From positions 1-24,265 of the forward strand of contig JAISBC010000056.1 of the NCBI GenBank assembly GCA_031266385.1: a DNA stretch of 24,265 bases, read 5' to 3'. The position numbers and the translations under genes were made by a program. The notes beneath the pieces were generated by a model. That model saw nothing but the letters and a program-made list of their open reading frames with translations, made no database searches and was not told where the DNA came from. Origin of the DNA: Holosporales bacterium. Its GTDB lineage: Bacteria; Pseudomonadota; Alphaproteobacteria; RUG11792. Of this stretch, positions 1 to 7,781 are shown piece after piece (position 1 is the first letter of the stretch; each line of letters starts with the position of its first letter).

Positions 1-229
1 ACGAGAGGACCGGAATGGACATACCTCTGGTGGACCTGTTGTCGTGCCAACGGCATAGCAGGGTAGCTACAGTATGGAAGAGATAAACGCTGAAAGCATC
101 TAAGCGTGAAACTCGTCTCGAGACTAGTCATCCCAAATAGAGTCGTGGTAGACCACCACGTTGATAGGCTAGATGTGGAAGCGTAGTAATGCGTGGAGCT
201 TACTAGTACTAATAACTCGATTGGCTTGT
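1..229 (+). rRNA. 23S ribosomal RNA, 3' end (partial)
   Basis: The window opens inside the sarcin-ricin loop (acgagaggaccgga) and continues with the conserved 3' domain of bacterial 23S rRNA, including ggaagagataaacgctgaaagcatctaag in substance at about 75-105 and the 3'-terminal helix region gcgtggagct...tactaat at about 191-213. The mature 3' end is placed near 226-230, just before a run of T; this end is estimated by comparison with the remembered E. coli sequence and may be off by several bases. The 5' part of the gene lies outside the window. The 5S gene follows on the same strand, but only after about 0.88 kb, which is unusually far. Confidence 0.97.
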
Positions 230-312
230 TTTTTTACTCTAGAAGGTCAGAGTTTAGGTGATACGGTGTTTGCTTCTCTCGGGAGGATTTAACCCAATTC
301 CCTATTGCTAAG

Positions 313-458
313 TAGACTTCTTCCAAGACCCCCACAATCAGATCTATTACTAGGAGACACGGAGCACAGAAGCGGAGTGTACTTAGGGGTACATGAGCAT
401 TCGAGCACCGGATCGACGAAGGAAGAGACTGATAGTGGGAGGTTAGGGGAGTAGTCTA
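313..458. repeat. Palindromic repeat R1 (full-size copy with modules A and B)
   Basis: This 146-bp element starts with tagact and ends with agtcta, and its outer 30 or so bases are imperfect inverted repeats (5' arm reading ...cccccacaatcag, 3' arm ...ctgatagtggga). It contains two internal blocks. Block A (353-381, ggagacacgg...gtgta) is almost identical, 28 of 29 bases by eye, to 18801-18829. Block B (402-440, cgagcac...gtggga) differs at only a few positions from 21041-21079. It lies in the spacer between 23S and 5S rRNA, just upstream of a secreted-protein gene. The purine-rich 3' arm holds GGGGAG at 446-451, nine bases before a GTG at 461. Confidence 0.85.
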
Positions 459-493
459 GTGTGTTTTTTTTAGTTTTACCGACTAGTGAGAGT

Positions 494-1087
494 ATGTGTA
501 GATTGTTGAAAATTGTAGCGATCTTGTGTGTAGTTGGTAGTATTGGTAGCAACGCCGCTGAGGTTCATGTGGGCGATTCGATGTATGTAATCGAGGCTGC
601 AACCAAGGTGGCACATCTAGTAGTAGAGCAGATAGTTGAGCATCCGCTGGAGATACCAGCGGATGGGAGAACACCCTTTGTGGCCATGCTGGTGGGGGAG
701 TATATGATTGGCGGTTATCCTTTGTTAAGTTTAGAGGATTGCCGTTTGCGGGATGCAGCTACTTTCGTGCGTGTTATGAGAGCTATCGCTGCTGGTAGCT
801 GGTTATGGAGCAATGATACTCGGGAGACGTCTCTGTTTTTCTTTGATCAGTTGTTATCCTTGCTACGGATCCATTTGAATGATCCTGATAAGCTGCAAGA
901 ATTTGGATACTATTTGTGTATAGATCAAGATCTCGAGTATTTGTTCCGGGCCTTTGATGGTAGGTTGAAGCGTTTTGGGGCCAGAATAAAGCGTCTGAGG
1001 TTCGACGTACGGATGGAACCAAGAAAATTGTTGCGGTTAGCAGAGGAATTGAATGGAGGGGAAAGGTCACCGTTGTGGAGTGGCTAA
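494..1087 (+). CDS. Secreted protein of unknown function inside the rRNA operon
   Basis: I do not recognise the family. From the ATG at 494 it encodes 197 residues beginning with a typical Sec signal peptide (MCRLLKIVAILCVVGSIGSNA, written here only to its predicted cut after SNA or shortly after), so the mature protein is probably periplasmic or exported. The body is mostly helical by appearance and basic near the C-terminus (RLKRFGARIKRLR). Two starts are possible: ATG 494, which gives the cleanest signal peptide, or GTG 461, which adds eleven residues and has a GGGGAG nine bases upstream inside repeat R1. The gene lies between 23S and 5S rRNA on the same strand and ends about 20 bases before 5S, so it should be co-transcribed with rRNA unless it has its own promoter. 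Whether it is expressed is unknown. Confidence 0.7.
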   Translation: MCRLLKIVAILCVVGSIGSNAAEVHVGDSMYVIEAATKVAHLVVEQIVEHPLEIPADGRTPFVAMLVGEYMIGGYPLLSLEDCRLRDAATFVRVMRAIAAGSWLWSNDTRETSLFFFDQLLSLLRIHLNDPDKLQEFGYYLCIDQDLEYLFRAFDGRLKRFGARIKRLRFDVRMEPRKLLRLAEELNGGERSPLWSG

Positions 1088-1093
1088 TAAGGT

Positions 1094-1236
1094 ACGGACT
1101 AAACTGGCTAGGCAGTTATTGCGGATGTGACCCACGCGATCCCATCCCGAACTCGACAGTGAAACCATCCAGCGCCAATGATACTTCCGCTTAAGCGAGA
1201 GGGAAAGTAGGACACTGCCTGGCTTGTTTAGTCCGT
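1094..1236. repeat. 11-bp perfect inverted repeat flanking 5S rRNA
   Basis: acggactaaac at 1094-1104 is exactly complementary to gtttagtccgt at 1226-1236, with the whole 5S gene between. In the transcript this extends the terminal helix of 5S, as expected of a precursor stem that is cut by processing nucleases. It marks the outer limits of the 5S precursor. No U-run follows it closely, so it does not look like a simple intrinsic terminator. Confidence 0.75.
1107..1223 (+). rRNA. 5S ribosomal RNA
   Basis: The 117-base region carries the standard 5S landmarks: the terminal helix formed by aggcagt (1110-1116) and actgcct (1214-1220), the conserved gatcccatcccgaactc block at about 1138-1154, and gcgagagggaaagtaggacactgcc towards the 3' end. 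The length fits a bacterial 5S. Ends are set by helix pairing and may be off by two or three bases. It is the last gene of the rRNA operon and is framed by an 11-bp precursor stem. Confidence 0.95.
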
Positions 1237-1283
1237 CCGGGTTTTGATTAAGGATAATTTTCGATTTTACTATTTTCCTCATC

Positions 1284-1313
1284 TTGTTTCCGGGTGTTTC
1301 GGTGTCCTATAAT
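1284..1313 (+). promoter_or_regulatory. Sigma-70 type promoter for the kdsA operon
   Basis: A -35 like TTGTTT (1284-1289) and a perfect -10 TATAAT (1308-1313) are separated by 18 bases. They lie 35 bases upstream of the kdsA start and directly downstream of the rRNA operon, so the operon can be transcribed independently of rRNA. Confidence 0.65.
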
Positions 1314-1347
1314 TCACAGGCTATACGGATCATGAGGTTGTTTTAAA

Positions 1348-2187
1348 TTGGCTTCAAAAATCGTAACCATCGGGAATGTTCAAATATCGAATGATTTACC
1401 ATTCGTATTCATCGGGGGGCCGTGTGCAATCGAGTCGAAGGATTGTTGTTCCCTCGTATGTGAAAAGGTCCAAGAGATCTGTGGCTCCCTCGGCATCGGC
1501 TATATCTTCAAATCATCATTCGATAAGGCCAATAGATCGAGTATCGCTGGTCAAAGAGGAGTTGGAATCGATGAAGGGCTCGAAATCCTTGAATTCGTGA
1601 GGAAAAAATACGGAGTGCCCGTATTGACCGATGTTCACCTCCCAGAGCAGTGTTCACGGGTCGCCGAAGTCGCCGATATCCTTCAGATTCCGGCCTTTTT
1701 GTGTAGGCAGACTGACCTCCTCGAGGCCGCCGCCAAAACTGGGAAGCCAGTAAACGTCAAGAAAGGGCAATTCATGGCGCCTCATGACATGGCGAATGTC
1801 GTCGATAAACTGCTGCATTTTGGGGCTCCAGATGTTTTATTGACCGACAGGGGGACATGTTTCGGGTATAATGCCCTGATTTCTGATTTTAAAGGGATTC
1901 CCATCATGGCGAAAACTGGGTGCCCCGTCGTTTTCGATGCTACCCACTCAATCCAAACCCCATCTTCGCAGGGGAAATTTTCTGGAGGAAATCGCGAATT
2001 TGCTTCAATCCTGGCGAGGGCGGCGATTGGAGTTGGAGTAGCCGGAATTTTCATGGAAGTTCACGATAGCCCGGACAGTGCCCCATGTGATGGCCCGAAT
2101 ATGCTGCCCCTAAGCGATCTGGGGCAAGTCCTGACAGAACTCCTCGAATTGGATAAAATCTCAAAAAAATATCCGAGGTACGTTTAA
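1348..2187 (+). CDS. kdsA: 3-deoxy-8-phosphooctulonate synthase (KdsA)
   Basis: The product condenses phosphoenolpyruvate with arabinose 5-phosphate to Kdo 8-phosphate, the first committed step to the Kdo of lipopolysaccharide, in the cytoplasm. The 279 residues match the family length (about 280) from end to end. Recognisable blocks are FIGGPCAIES near residue 22, FKSSFDKANRSS near 54, LTDVH near 94, LPAFLCRQTDL-like IPAFLCRQTDLLEAAAKTG near 113, VNVKKGQF near 135, FDATHS near 196 and CDGPNMLPL near the C-terminus. The start is TTG at 1348, because the family N-terminus aligns there and the ATG at 1332 runs into a stop; a GAGG lies at 1334-1337. The stop overlaps the next start (TAATG), so translation of the two is probably coupled. 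Presence of kdsA implies an organism that makes Kdo-containing LPS. Confidence 0.96.
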   Translation: MASKIVTIGNVQISNDLPFVFIGGPCAIESKDCCSLVCEKVQEICGSLGIGYIFKSSFDKANRSSIAGQRGVGIDEGLEILEFVRKKYGVPVLTDVHLPEQCSRVAEVADILQIPAFLCRQTDLLEAAAKTGKPVNVKKGQFMAPHDMANVVDKLLHFGAPDVLLTDRGTCFGYNALISDFKGIPIMAKTGCPVVFDATHSIQTPSSQGKFSGGNREFASILARAAIGVGVAGIFMEVHDSPDSAPCDGPNMLPLSDLGQVLTELLELDKISKKYPRYV

Positions 2188-3941
2188 TGACGGCAGCCTG
2201 TAATTTGATAGACCTCAGGAATAAGATGATGAATTCAGGGATCGACGTTATCGTCATTTCCATGCAGAATTCATTCGGTAATTTCGTGGATGGCCCATCT
2301 GATGTGGAATTTATTTCCGATTTTTCAGGATCGAATGGGAAGGCCATTATCTCAGGGGATCGAGCCGTCCTGCTCGTCGATGGTCGATATGTTAAACAAG
2401 CTCGAGAGCAGGCGGATAATGCGATCTGGGAAATAAAACAGTTTCCGGATTTCGACACGACATCTATAGTCGCAGAACTTTGGACATCCAAAAATTCTAA
2501 TTCTTCTTCGGAGAAGGTGTTGGGCTTAATATCTACATCGATTTCTTACAGATCTTATCTGTCTACTATCGAGGCCTCTCGAAGTTTCCCAAATGTATCC
2601 GTTAAATTGATCGAATCCAATTTTTTGAGGAATAGGCAAAAATCTGAGACGAAGATTTTTCTGCATGATCCAATACACATCGGAGAATCCTCGGATGATC
2701 GAATCAACAGGATTCGAGCCGATTTAGAGGATGGTGAAGTGCTCCTTTTCACGGAACAATCGATGATCGGATGGCTTTTTGGGGTTCGTCTATCTCGGGC
2801 AACCGAAAGTAAATCTATTATTCCGAATTGCGTTGCTGTGGTTCCAAAATCTGGCAAACCATCTTTATTTTGCGATCTCGAAATTGCCGGTGATTCTTCT
2901 CAAAATTTCGAGATCAGGAGGTTGGACGAATTCGAGATATCCTCGACATCACGTAACATCATCGTGACTTGTGATTACTCGACGATTCCAGCCTATTTCA
3001 TCTCCTATCTTCAGGCTCAAGGATTTAATACTCGGGATAGCCGTGGTAAATACAGTGATTTCTTTTGCGTAAAAAATAATACCGAAATAAAGAATCAGAG
3101 GATAGCTGCTGAATTGACATCAATCGCCTTCATCGAAACGTTGGCCTTCGTTGAGAATGAATCCGGCCTAACGGAGACTGACGTTTCTGATTTCTTCGAG
3201 AATGCCGCTAAAAAATTACTTGGTTTTGTGGATTTGAGTTTTAATTCCATTTCTGCGTTCGGAGAGAATACATCGATCGTGCATTATAATCCTAAGATTT
3301 GCGGGAATTCTCGGATCAGCGGGAATGGACTCTTCCTATTCGATGCTGGAATTCATTTTAACAATTCGACGACCGATATGACTCGGACGGTATTTATCGG
3401 AGAAATCGGGGATACAGACGCTGAGAAGACGATAAAGGCCATCTACACCACAGTCCTGAAATCCGTCATCATGTTTTCTGTCGCGAAGTTTCCGGCGAGA
3501 GTTAGGGCCTCGTCCATCGATTCGATCGCGAGATACGAGGTATGGAGGGGTGGATATGATTATCAATTTGGCACTGGACACGGGGTTGGATCATTCGGCA
3601 ATGTTCATGAACCACCGAGAATTTCCCAGATCTCAACGAGCCTGATGATTGAGGGAATGGTCGTGACCGTCGAGCCAGGAATCTATAAACAGAGCTTCGG
3701 AATTCGCCTGGAAAATATGCTATTAACCAAGCGTGCTGAGAATGATGGATTCCTGAATTTCGAGACCCTAAATTATATTCCGTTTTGCATGAAATTAATC
3801 GATCGATCGATGTTGACAGAATTTGAGGTATCTTGGTTGTCTTTCTATAACAAATCTATTCGTGATAAATTTACCGAGCATTTCAAAAATGACACCGTGA
3901 CTTCGGAATGGTTGAGAAATAATACGATCGATTTGGTTTAA
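2187..3941 (+). CDS. pepP: Xaa-Pro aminopeptidase (aminopeptidase P, M24B family)
   Basis: This 584-residue cytosolic metallopeptidase releases N-terminal residues that precede proline. It has the usual three-part build of long aminopeptidase P proteins: a creatinase N-terminal domain (VLLVDGRYVKQAREQA around residue 65), a second such domain, and a pita-bread catalytic domain from about 300. All five expected metal ligands are present: D386 in FDAGIHF, D397 in TTDMTRTV, H465 in GTGHGVG, E496 in VEPGIY and E509 in RLENM. The length is normal for the roughly 600-residue type. It begins with an ATG that overlaps the kdsA stop by one base and is followed after 16 bases by the transferase gene. 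The symbol is given by family resemblance; exact orthology to E. coli pepP is not claimed. Confidence 0.92.
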   Translation: MTAACNLIDLRNKMMNSGIDVIVISMQNSFGNFVDGPSDVEFISDFSGSNGKAIISGDRAVLLVDGRYVKQAREQADNAIWEIKQFPDFDTTSIVAELWTSKNSNSSSEKVLGLISTSISYRSYLSTIEASRSFPNVSVKLIESNFLRNRQKSETKIFLHDPIHIGESSDDRINRIRADLEDGEVLLFTEQSMIGWLFGVRLSRATESKSIIPNCVAVVPKSGKPSLFCDLEIAGDSSQNFEIRRLDEFEISSTSRNIIVTCDYSTIPAYFISYLQAQGFNTRDSRGKYSDFFCVKNNTEIKNQRIAAELTSIAFIETLAFVENESGLTETDVSDFFENAAKKLLGFVDLSFNSISAFGENTSIVHYNPKICGNSRISGNGLFLFDAGIHFNNSTTDMTRTVFIGEIGDTDAEKTIKAIYTTVLKSVIMFSVAKFPARVRASSIDSIARYEVWRGGYDYQFGTGHGVGSFGNVHEPPRISQISTSLMIEGMVVTVEPGIYKQSFGIRLENMLLTKRAENDGFLNFETLNYIPFCMKLIDRSMLTEFEVSWLSFYNKSIRDKFTEHFKNDTVTSEWLRNNTIDLV

Positions 3942-3957
3942 GGTTATACTCGGCAAA

Positions 3958-5460
3958 ATGTGGTATGTCGCTTTCCCGTTCATAGCCGAATGTGCCACGA
4001 AAATATTATTTGGATTATCGGGAGTCTGGAGCATCTGGGCCCCAATCGCAATGATAATATCACTCGCGATACCGTTTTTGATTTTGAACGAAAAGATCAG
4101 AATCGTCAAGGTTATTTACTTATTTATTATATATTTATCTGTATATATCAATATTGCTCACATCATTCTTTTTAATTCAGAAATAAGTACAAATTCATTT
4201 ATGAGTATTTTTGAGACGAATCTACAGGAAGCCACAGAATTTATGGTTCATTTTCAATCGTTAAAGCTTTTGATTGTGACCTCATTATTTTGGGGAATCG
4301 GTGGAGTATTATTTTTATTTTACGATCGGATATTATACGGTCTGGAAATCCAGGCCAGAATTCAGAAGAAGTATTTAATCGCGGCTTTCATAGTGATTTA
4401 TCCAATATTTAGCTTCGGAGATCATCGATGCAAGTATCCTTTCGAAAAACTCTTATTTTCATACATCGAATATCGGCAAGATTTCGCGAGGAATACGGAG
4501 CTTCTGAACAAAAGGGCTGGATTCAAATTTAAGAATATTAGATCATTAATAAATTCGAATGAATCTCAAACGTATGTAATCGTCATCGGAGAATCGGTCA
4601 ATAAAGAGCATATGAGTATTTATGGATGCGATATTAATACGACCCCAAATTTTGATGCAATAAAAAGCGAGCTAATGGTGTTTCGAGAGGTGAGGTCCGC
4701 TCATTGTCATACCCAGAAGGCCCTGAAAGGAATGTTGTGTTTTGACGAAGATTTCGCGAATGGAGATATTATTACATTTTTTAATCAAGCTGGATTCAAG
4801 ACTTTTTGGTTTTCCAATCAGTATACCTCGGGAAATTGCGACTCATTGACGGCCATGATTGGTAGCCTGGCCGACGTGAAAAAATTTATCAATAATGCTC
4901 ATTATAGGACTAAATTATCATCGAATTACGATGAAAAACTTATAGAATATTTACGAATGGCACTCCAAGACAAAGCCAAAAAAAAGATAATATTCTTGCA
5001 TTTAATGGGATCTCATTTACCATATTCAAAAAGATATCCTCCAAATTTCGATATATTTAAGGGAGAGAATAGATCTAATGGTAAATCAGTTGGTGTCGCT
5101 CAGTACAACAATTCTATACTATATACAGACTATATTTTAAGACGCATAATCGATCTGGTCAGGGATTTGAATGACAATTCATTCGTTCTATATTTCTCTG
5201 ATCATGGTGAGGATGTAACAGAAAAGCCGGATAGCCCGCATTCTCATGTCGAATCTCTGTCGACTCCAGAGATGTTCGATATTCCTTTTATTATCTGGCT
5301 TTCTGATATTTATAAAGTAGTTAATAAAAAGTTTATCGATGAATGGGATACGAGTAAGATTTATAAAACCAATAATTTAATACATTCGATTGTCGAAATA
5401 GCACGATTAACGTCCGATAAATTTGATGAAAAGAAAAGTATATTTTTCTCTGGGAAGTAA
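3958..5460 (+). CDS. Phosphoethanolamine transferase, EptC/CptA-like (sulfatase fold)
   Basis: This 500-residue inner-membrane enzyme is expected to move phosphoethanolamine from phosphatidylethanolamine to lipid A or the LPS core on the periplasmic side. The first 155 or so residues hold about five membrane segments. The periplasmic sulfatase-like domain starts with VIVIGESVNKEHMSIYG (metal ligand E212) and has the candidate nucleophile T252 in HTQKALKGML, the FKTFWFSNQ block near 280, HLMGSHLPY near 348 and FSDHGEDV with D415 and H416. The HTxxxL nucleophile region and FKTFWFSNQ resemble CptA/EptC more than EptA (from memory of the families). The gene is more AT-rich than its neighbours, possibly because of its membrane part. 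It probably belongs to the kdsA operon, which gives two LPS genes side by side. The exact acceptor cannot be told from sequence. Confidence 0.85.
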   Translation: MWYVAFPFIAECATKILFGLSGVWSIWAPIAMIISLAIPFLILNEKIRIVKVIYLFIIYLSVYINIAHIILFNSEISTNSFMSIFETNLQEATEFMVHFQSLKLLIVTSLFWGIGGVLFLFYDRILYGLEIQARIQKKYLIAAFIVIYPIFSFGDHRCKYPFEKLLFSYIEYRQDFARNTELLNKRAGFKFKNIRSLINSNESQTYVIVIGESVNKEHMSIYGCDINTTPNFDAIKSELMVFREVRSAHCHTQKALKGMLCFDEDFANGDIITFFNQAGFKTFWFSNQYTSGNCDSLTAMIGSLADVKKFINNAHYRTKLSSNYDEKLIEYLRMALQDKAKKKIIFLHLMGSHLPYSKRYPPNFDIFKGENRSNGKSVGVAQYNNSILYTDYILRRIIDLVRDLNDNSFVLYFSDHGEDVTEKPDSPHSHVESLSTPEMFDIPFIIWLSDIYKVVNKKFIDEWDTSKIYKTNNLIHSIVEIARLTSDKFDEKKSIFFSGK

Positions 5461-5625
5461 ATTCATTGTCTGATGGGATATCTATGTTGCAAAAAAGCTG
5501 CAAATTACAAACGATTTGATGGGGTAAGGCAAAATATAGTGATCAGCGCTTTAAATTGAGGTATGAAATCTGATAAACTGAATCATATAGAAATTGTTTT
5601 AACTTTTCGAAGGACGGACAGGATT

Positions 5626-6096
5626 ATGAATAGTGGGAGAGCTTTAATGTTGGCTACGGCGGTTTCGGCTGCGCTGCTGGCTGCTTGTAACAGAAAGTGC
5701 AATGTGGACGGGGATGGCGGCGGTAGTGCTAGTGTCACTCCTGGGTCTGCTGAGGATTTTGAAAACAACGTTCCGAACGTGGTCTATTTCAATTTTGATA
5801 AATCTAACCTCACGGAGTCGGCGCAGAAGCGTGTTGAAGCGCAGGCGAACTGGTTGAAGACATATAGCGGGACGAAGGTTAATATCGCCGGGCATACGGA
5901 CGCCCGTGGAACGGCCGAATACAACATGGCTCTCGGTCAGGCGCGTGCCGACGCTGTTTCCAAGGAGCTTCAGAAGGGTGGAATCGAGGGGACGAGAATC
6001 TCCACGGCATCATACGGTAAAGAGAGGCTCTTCGCTTCCGGTAGTGAGGAGATGGATCACGCGAAGAACCGCCGCGCAGTCACGGCGATTAACTAG
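5626..6096 (+). CDS. pal: Peptidoglycan-associated lipoprotein Pal (OmpA-like)
   Basis: Pal is the outer-membrane lipoprotein of the Tol-Pal system and holds the outer membrane to peptidoglycan during division. From the ATG at 5626 it has 156 residues: a lipoprotein signal with lipobox LAAC (Cys21), a short Gly/Ser-rich linker, then an OmpA-like domain with YFNFDKSNL, VNIAGHTDARGTAEYNMALGQ in its key part HTDARGT, YGKERL and NRRAV near the end. I chose 5626 rather than the in-frame ATG at 5563 because it follows acagga and places the basic residue and hydrophobic stretch correctly for a lipoprotein signal. The tolQ-tolR-tolA-tolB genes are not in the window. The 165-bp spacer upstream shows no strong promoter. 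Confidence 0.95.
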   Translation: MNSGRALMLATAVSAALLAACNRKCNVDGDGGGSASVTPGSAEDFENNVPNVVYFNFDKSNLTESAQKRVEAQANWLKTYSGTKVNIAGHTDARGTAEYNMALGQARADAVSKELQKGGIEGTRISTASYGKERLFASGSEEMDHAKNRRAVTAIN

Positions 6097-6196
6097 TAAT
6101 CGCATCTAAATTTATTGTTTTCTGTTTTCGTTTTTTGGGTTCGCGGCTTGTTTTGATAGTGGGAGGTCGCGGGCCCTTTGTTTATGTGTCTGTAAA

Positions 6197-6535
6197 GTGA
6201 GTTTATTCGGGCGTTTCGTTGGTCTTCCCAACAGTGTTAAGCTTGCCTATAAGATCGCATTCGTCGTCATTGTCTTTGTGTATTTGGTTTTTCATGTGAT
6301 AACTGGTGAGAATGGGCTCATATCTTATGTTGGGATTAAAAAACAGGTTGAAGAAAGGGAAGTGATTCTAAATGAGAGGCTTGCGGAGCTGGTTTTTTTG
6401 AAGAGGAGAGTGGAATTGCTCAGTAGCAAGACCCTCGATCTTGATATTTTGGAAGAGAGATGCAGAGTTATATTGAATTACTGTTATCCGGGCGATGTCG
6501 TCATCCGAGATAAGGTAACATCTTTGCTGCGATAA
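6197..6535 (+). CDS. ftsB: Septum formation initiator FtsB/DivIC family
   Basis: A small bitopic membrane protein of the divisome that, in known systems, forms a complex with FtsL and FtsQ. The 112 residues show a single membrane segment at about 20-38 (IAFVVIVFVYLVFHVI) followed by a coiled coil rich in Glu, Leu and Arg (about 48-85), and a C-terminal region (LDILEERCRVILNY) typical of the alphaproteobacterial members. The start is GTG at 6197; the only nearby ATG runs into a stop. The 100-bp spacer after pal shows no clear promoter or terminator. Two bases separate its stop from the next start, so it is co-translated with the permease gene. Symbol by family and size. Confidence 0.82.
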   Translation: MSLFGRFVGLPNSVKLAYKIAFVVIVFVYLVFHVITGENGLISYVGIKKQVEEREVILNERLAELVFLKRRVELLSSKTLDLDILEERCRVILNYCYPGDVVIRDKVTSLLR

Positions 6536-6537
6536 AA

Positions 6538-7776
6538 ATGATGATGGAAAGTTTTATTGCGAGGCGATATCTACATTCCGGGAAAGGGGCTGGTTTTGCA
6601 TACGTCGTTTCGTGGTTTTCATTTTTGGGAATCGTTTTGGGAGTGGCGACGCTGATTATCGTGACTTCTGTGATGAATGGTTTTAGGGCTGAGCTCCTCG
6701 ATAAAATAGTCGGGATGAGGGGGCATGTTGTGGTTACCAACGCCAAATCTCCTGGAATTAGCGACTATAAAATCATCGTCGATAAGATGAAGAATAGTAT
6801 TCCTGAGATAACGTGTGTCGTGCCACAAATTGAAAGACAGGTAGTATTGATGGCGAATGGTGATGCTCGGGGAGTCATTGTCCACGGAATCAGCAAATCG
6901 GATTTACAATCGAAAAAACTAATTTCCGAAAATATTAAATATGGGTCTTTAAAGTCTTTCCATGAACAGAACGTAATGATTGGGAAGAGGATGGCCGAAT
7001 CCTTGAGGATCAAAACGGGAGATAAAATTAAACTATACCTTCCGGGTGGAATTGTGACTCCATTCGGCAGCTTCCCGAAGGAGGATGTTTTTGAGGTGGC
7101 CGGTGTATTCGAGGTCGGCATGAATGAGTATGATAAGAATATCTTATTGATGCCGATGGAAACGGCACAGCCTTTTTTTGGATACGACAACATGGCAACT
7201 CAGATAGAAATATTCATCGAAAGCGCGGATTCTGTCTCTTCAGTGACGGAGCGGCTCTCTGGCCTTCTCGGAGACCGGTTTTTGGTTTTGGATTGGAAAC
7301 ACTCGGATGCCAGCATATTTCACGCGGTCGTGGTCGAAAAAAATGTAATGACCCTAATATTAAGTATCATAGTACTCGTCGCAATTTTTAATATTATTTC
7401 TGGTCTTACGATGTTGACGAACAGCAAGACTCGAGATATAGCGATCCTCAGGACGATGGGGGCTACCAGAAGATCTATTCTCCGTATCTTTTTTTACATA
7501 GGATCCTCGATAGGGATTTTTGGGACTGGAACTGGCCTCGGCCTCGGTCTCCTAGTATCACTCAATATCGACCGTATTAAGAAAGTCCTCGAGGGGATGT
7601 CTGGCTCGAATTTGTTCAGCGAGGAAATTTATTATCTATCTCAAATTCCCTCGAAAACAGATTGGCAGGAGGTCGCCGGAATCGTTGCCTTTTCGTTGAT
7701 CTTATGCTTGATCGCAACATTATATCCAGCAAAAAAGGCCTCGAACATCGATCCAGTCGAAGCCTTGAGGAGATGA
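6538..7776 (+). CDS. Lipoprotein-releasing ABC transporter permease (LolC/LolE family)
   Basis: This inner-membrane permease extracts outer-membrane lipoproteins from the inner membrane and hands them to LolA, working with the ATPase LolD. The 412 residues have the family layout: an N-terminal block with FIARRYL and a first membrane segment reading VVSWFSFLGIVLGVATLII, VMNGFRAELLDKIVGMRGH next, a large periplasmic domain to about 260, then three membrane segments (about 270-295, 320-350 and 375-400) with the FtsX-type TRDIAILRTMGAT loop near 297. The C-terminus YPAKKASNIDPVEALRR is also typical. lolD is often next to it but is not in the window; the gene ends five bases from the convergent ftsW stop. 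It cannot be told from sequence alone whether it is LolC, LolE or a single homodimeric form. Confidence 0.93.
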   Translation: MMMESFIARRYLHSGKGAGFAYVVSWFSFLGIVLGVATLIIVTSVMNGFRAELLDKIVGMRGHVVVTNAKSPGISDYKIIVDKMKNSIPEITCVVPQIERQVVLMANGDARGVIVHGISKSDLQSKKLISENIKYGSLKSFHEQNVMIGKRMAESLRIKTGDKIKLYLPGGIVTPFGSFPKEDVFEVAGVFEVGMNEYDKNILLMPMETAQPFFGYDNMATQIEIFIESADSVSSVTERLSGLLGDRFLVLDWKHSDASIFHAVVVEKNVMTLILSIIVLVAIFNIISGLTMLTNSKTRDIAILRTMGATRRSILRIFFYIGSSIGIFGTGTGLGLGLLVSLNIDRIKKVLEGMSGSNLFSEEIYYLSQIPSKTDWQEVAGIVAFSLILCLIATLYPAKKASNIDPVEALRR

Positions 7777-7781
7777 AATTC

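Noticed and set aside
126..129. The first G4 motif of Der reads NKSE rather than NKxD (residues 126-129 of the protein encoded at 22738-24132), which suggested a defective G domain.
   Set aside because: As I recall, NKxE in the first G domain is common in alphaproteobacterial Der proteins, so it fits the lineage and is not an anomaly. The coordinates of this entry are residue numbers.
245..312. The sequence after 23S (aggtgatacggtg...aacccaattccc) looked faintly like the start of a second, degenerate 5S gene.
   Set aside because: The likeness is limited to a few scattered bases and the conserved cccatcccgaact block and terminal helix are missing.
289..552. Minus-strand open frame of 87 codons across repeat R1, and similar minus frames across R2 (18701-18895) and R3 (20922-21269) that share the peptide SVSSFVDPVL or similar.
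   Set aside because: The shared peptide follows from the shared repeat DNA. The frames have no common start or ribosome binding site, and two of them overlap better-supported genes.
6154..6167. The 14-mer tgatagtgggaggt also occurs in repeat R1 (about 429-442), which suggested a fourth repeat remnant after pal.
   Set aside because: The match does not extend on either side, and in a window of this size about one such 14-base match is expected by chance.
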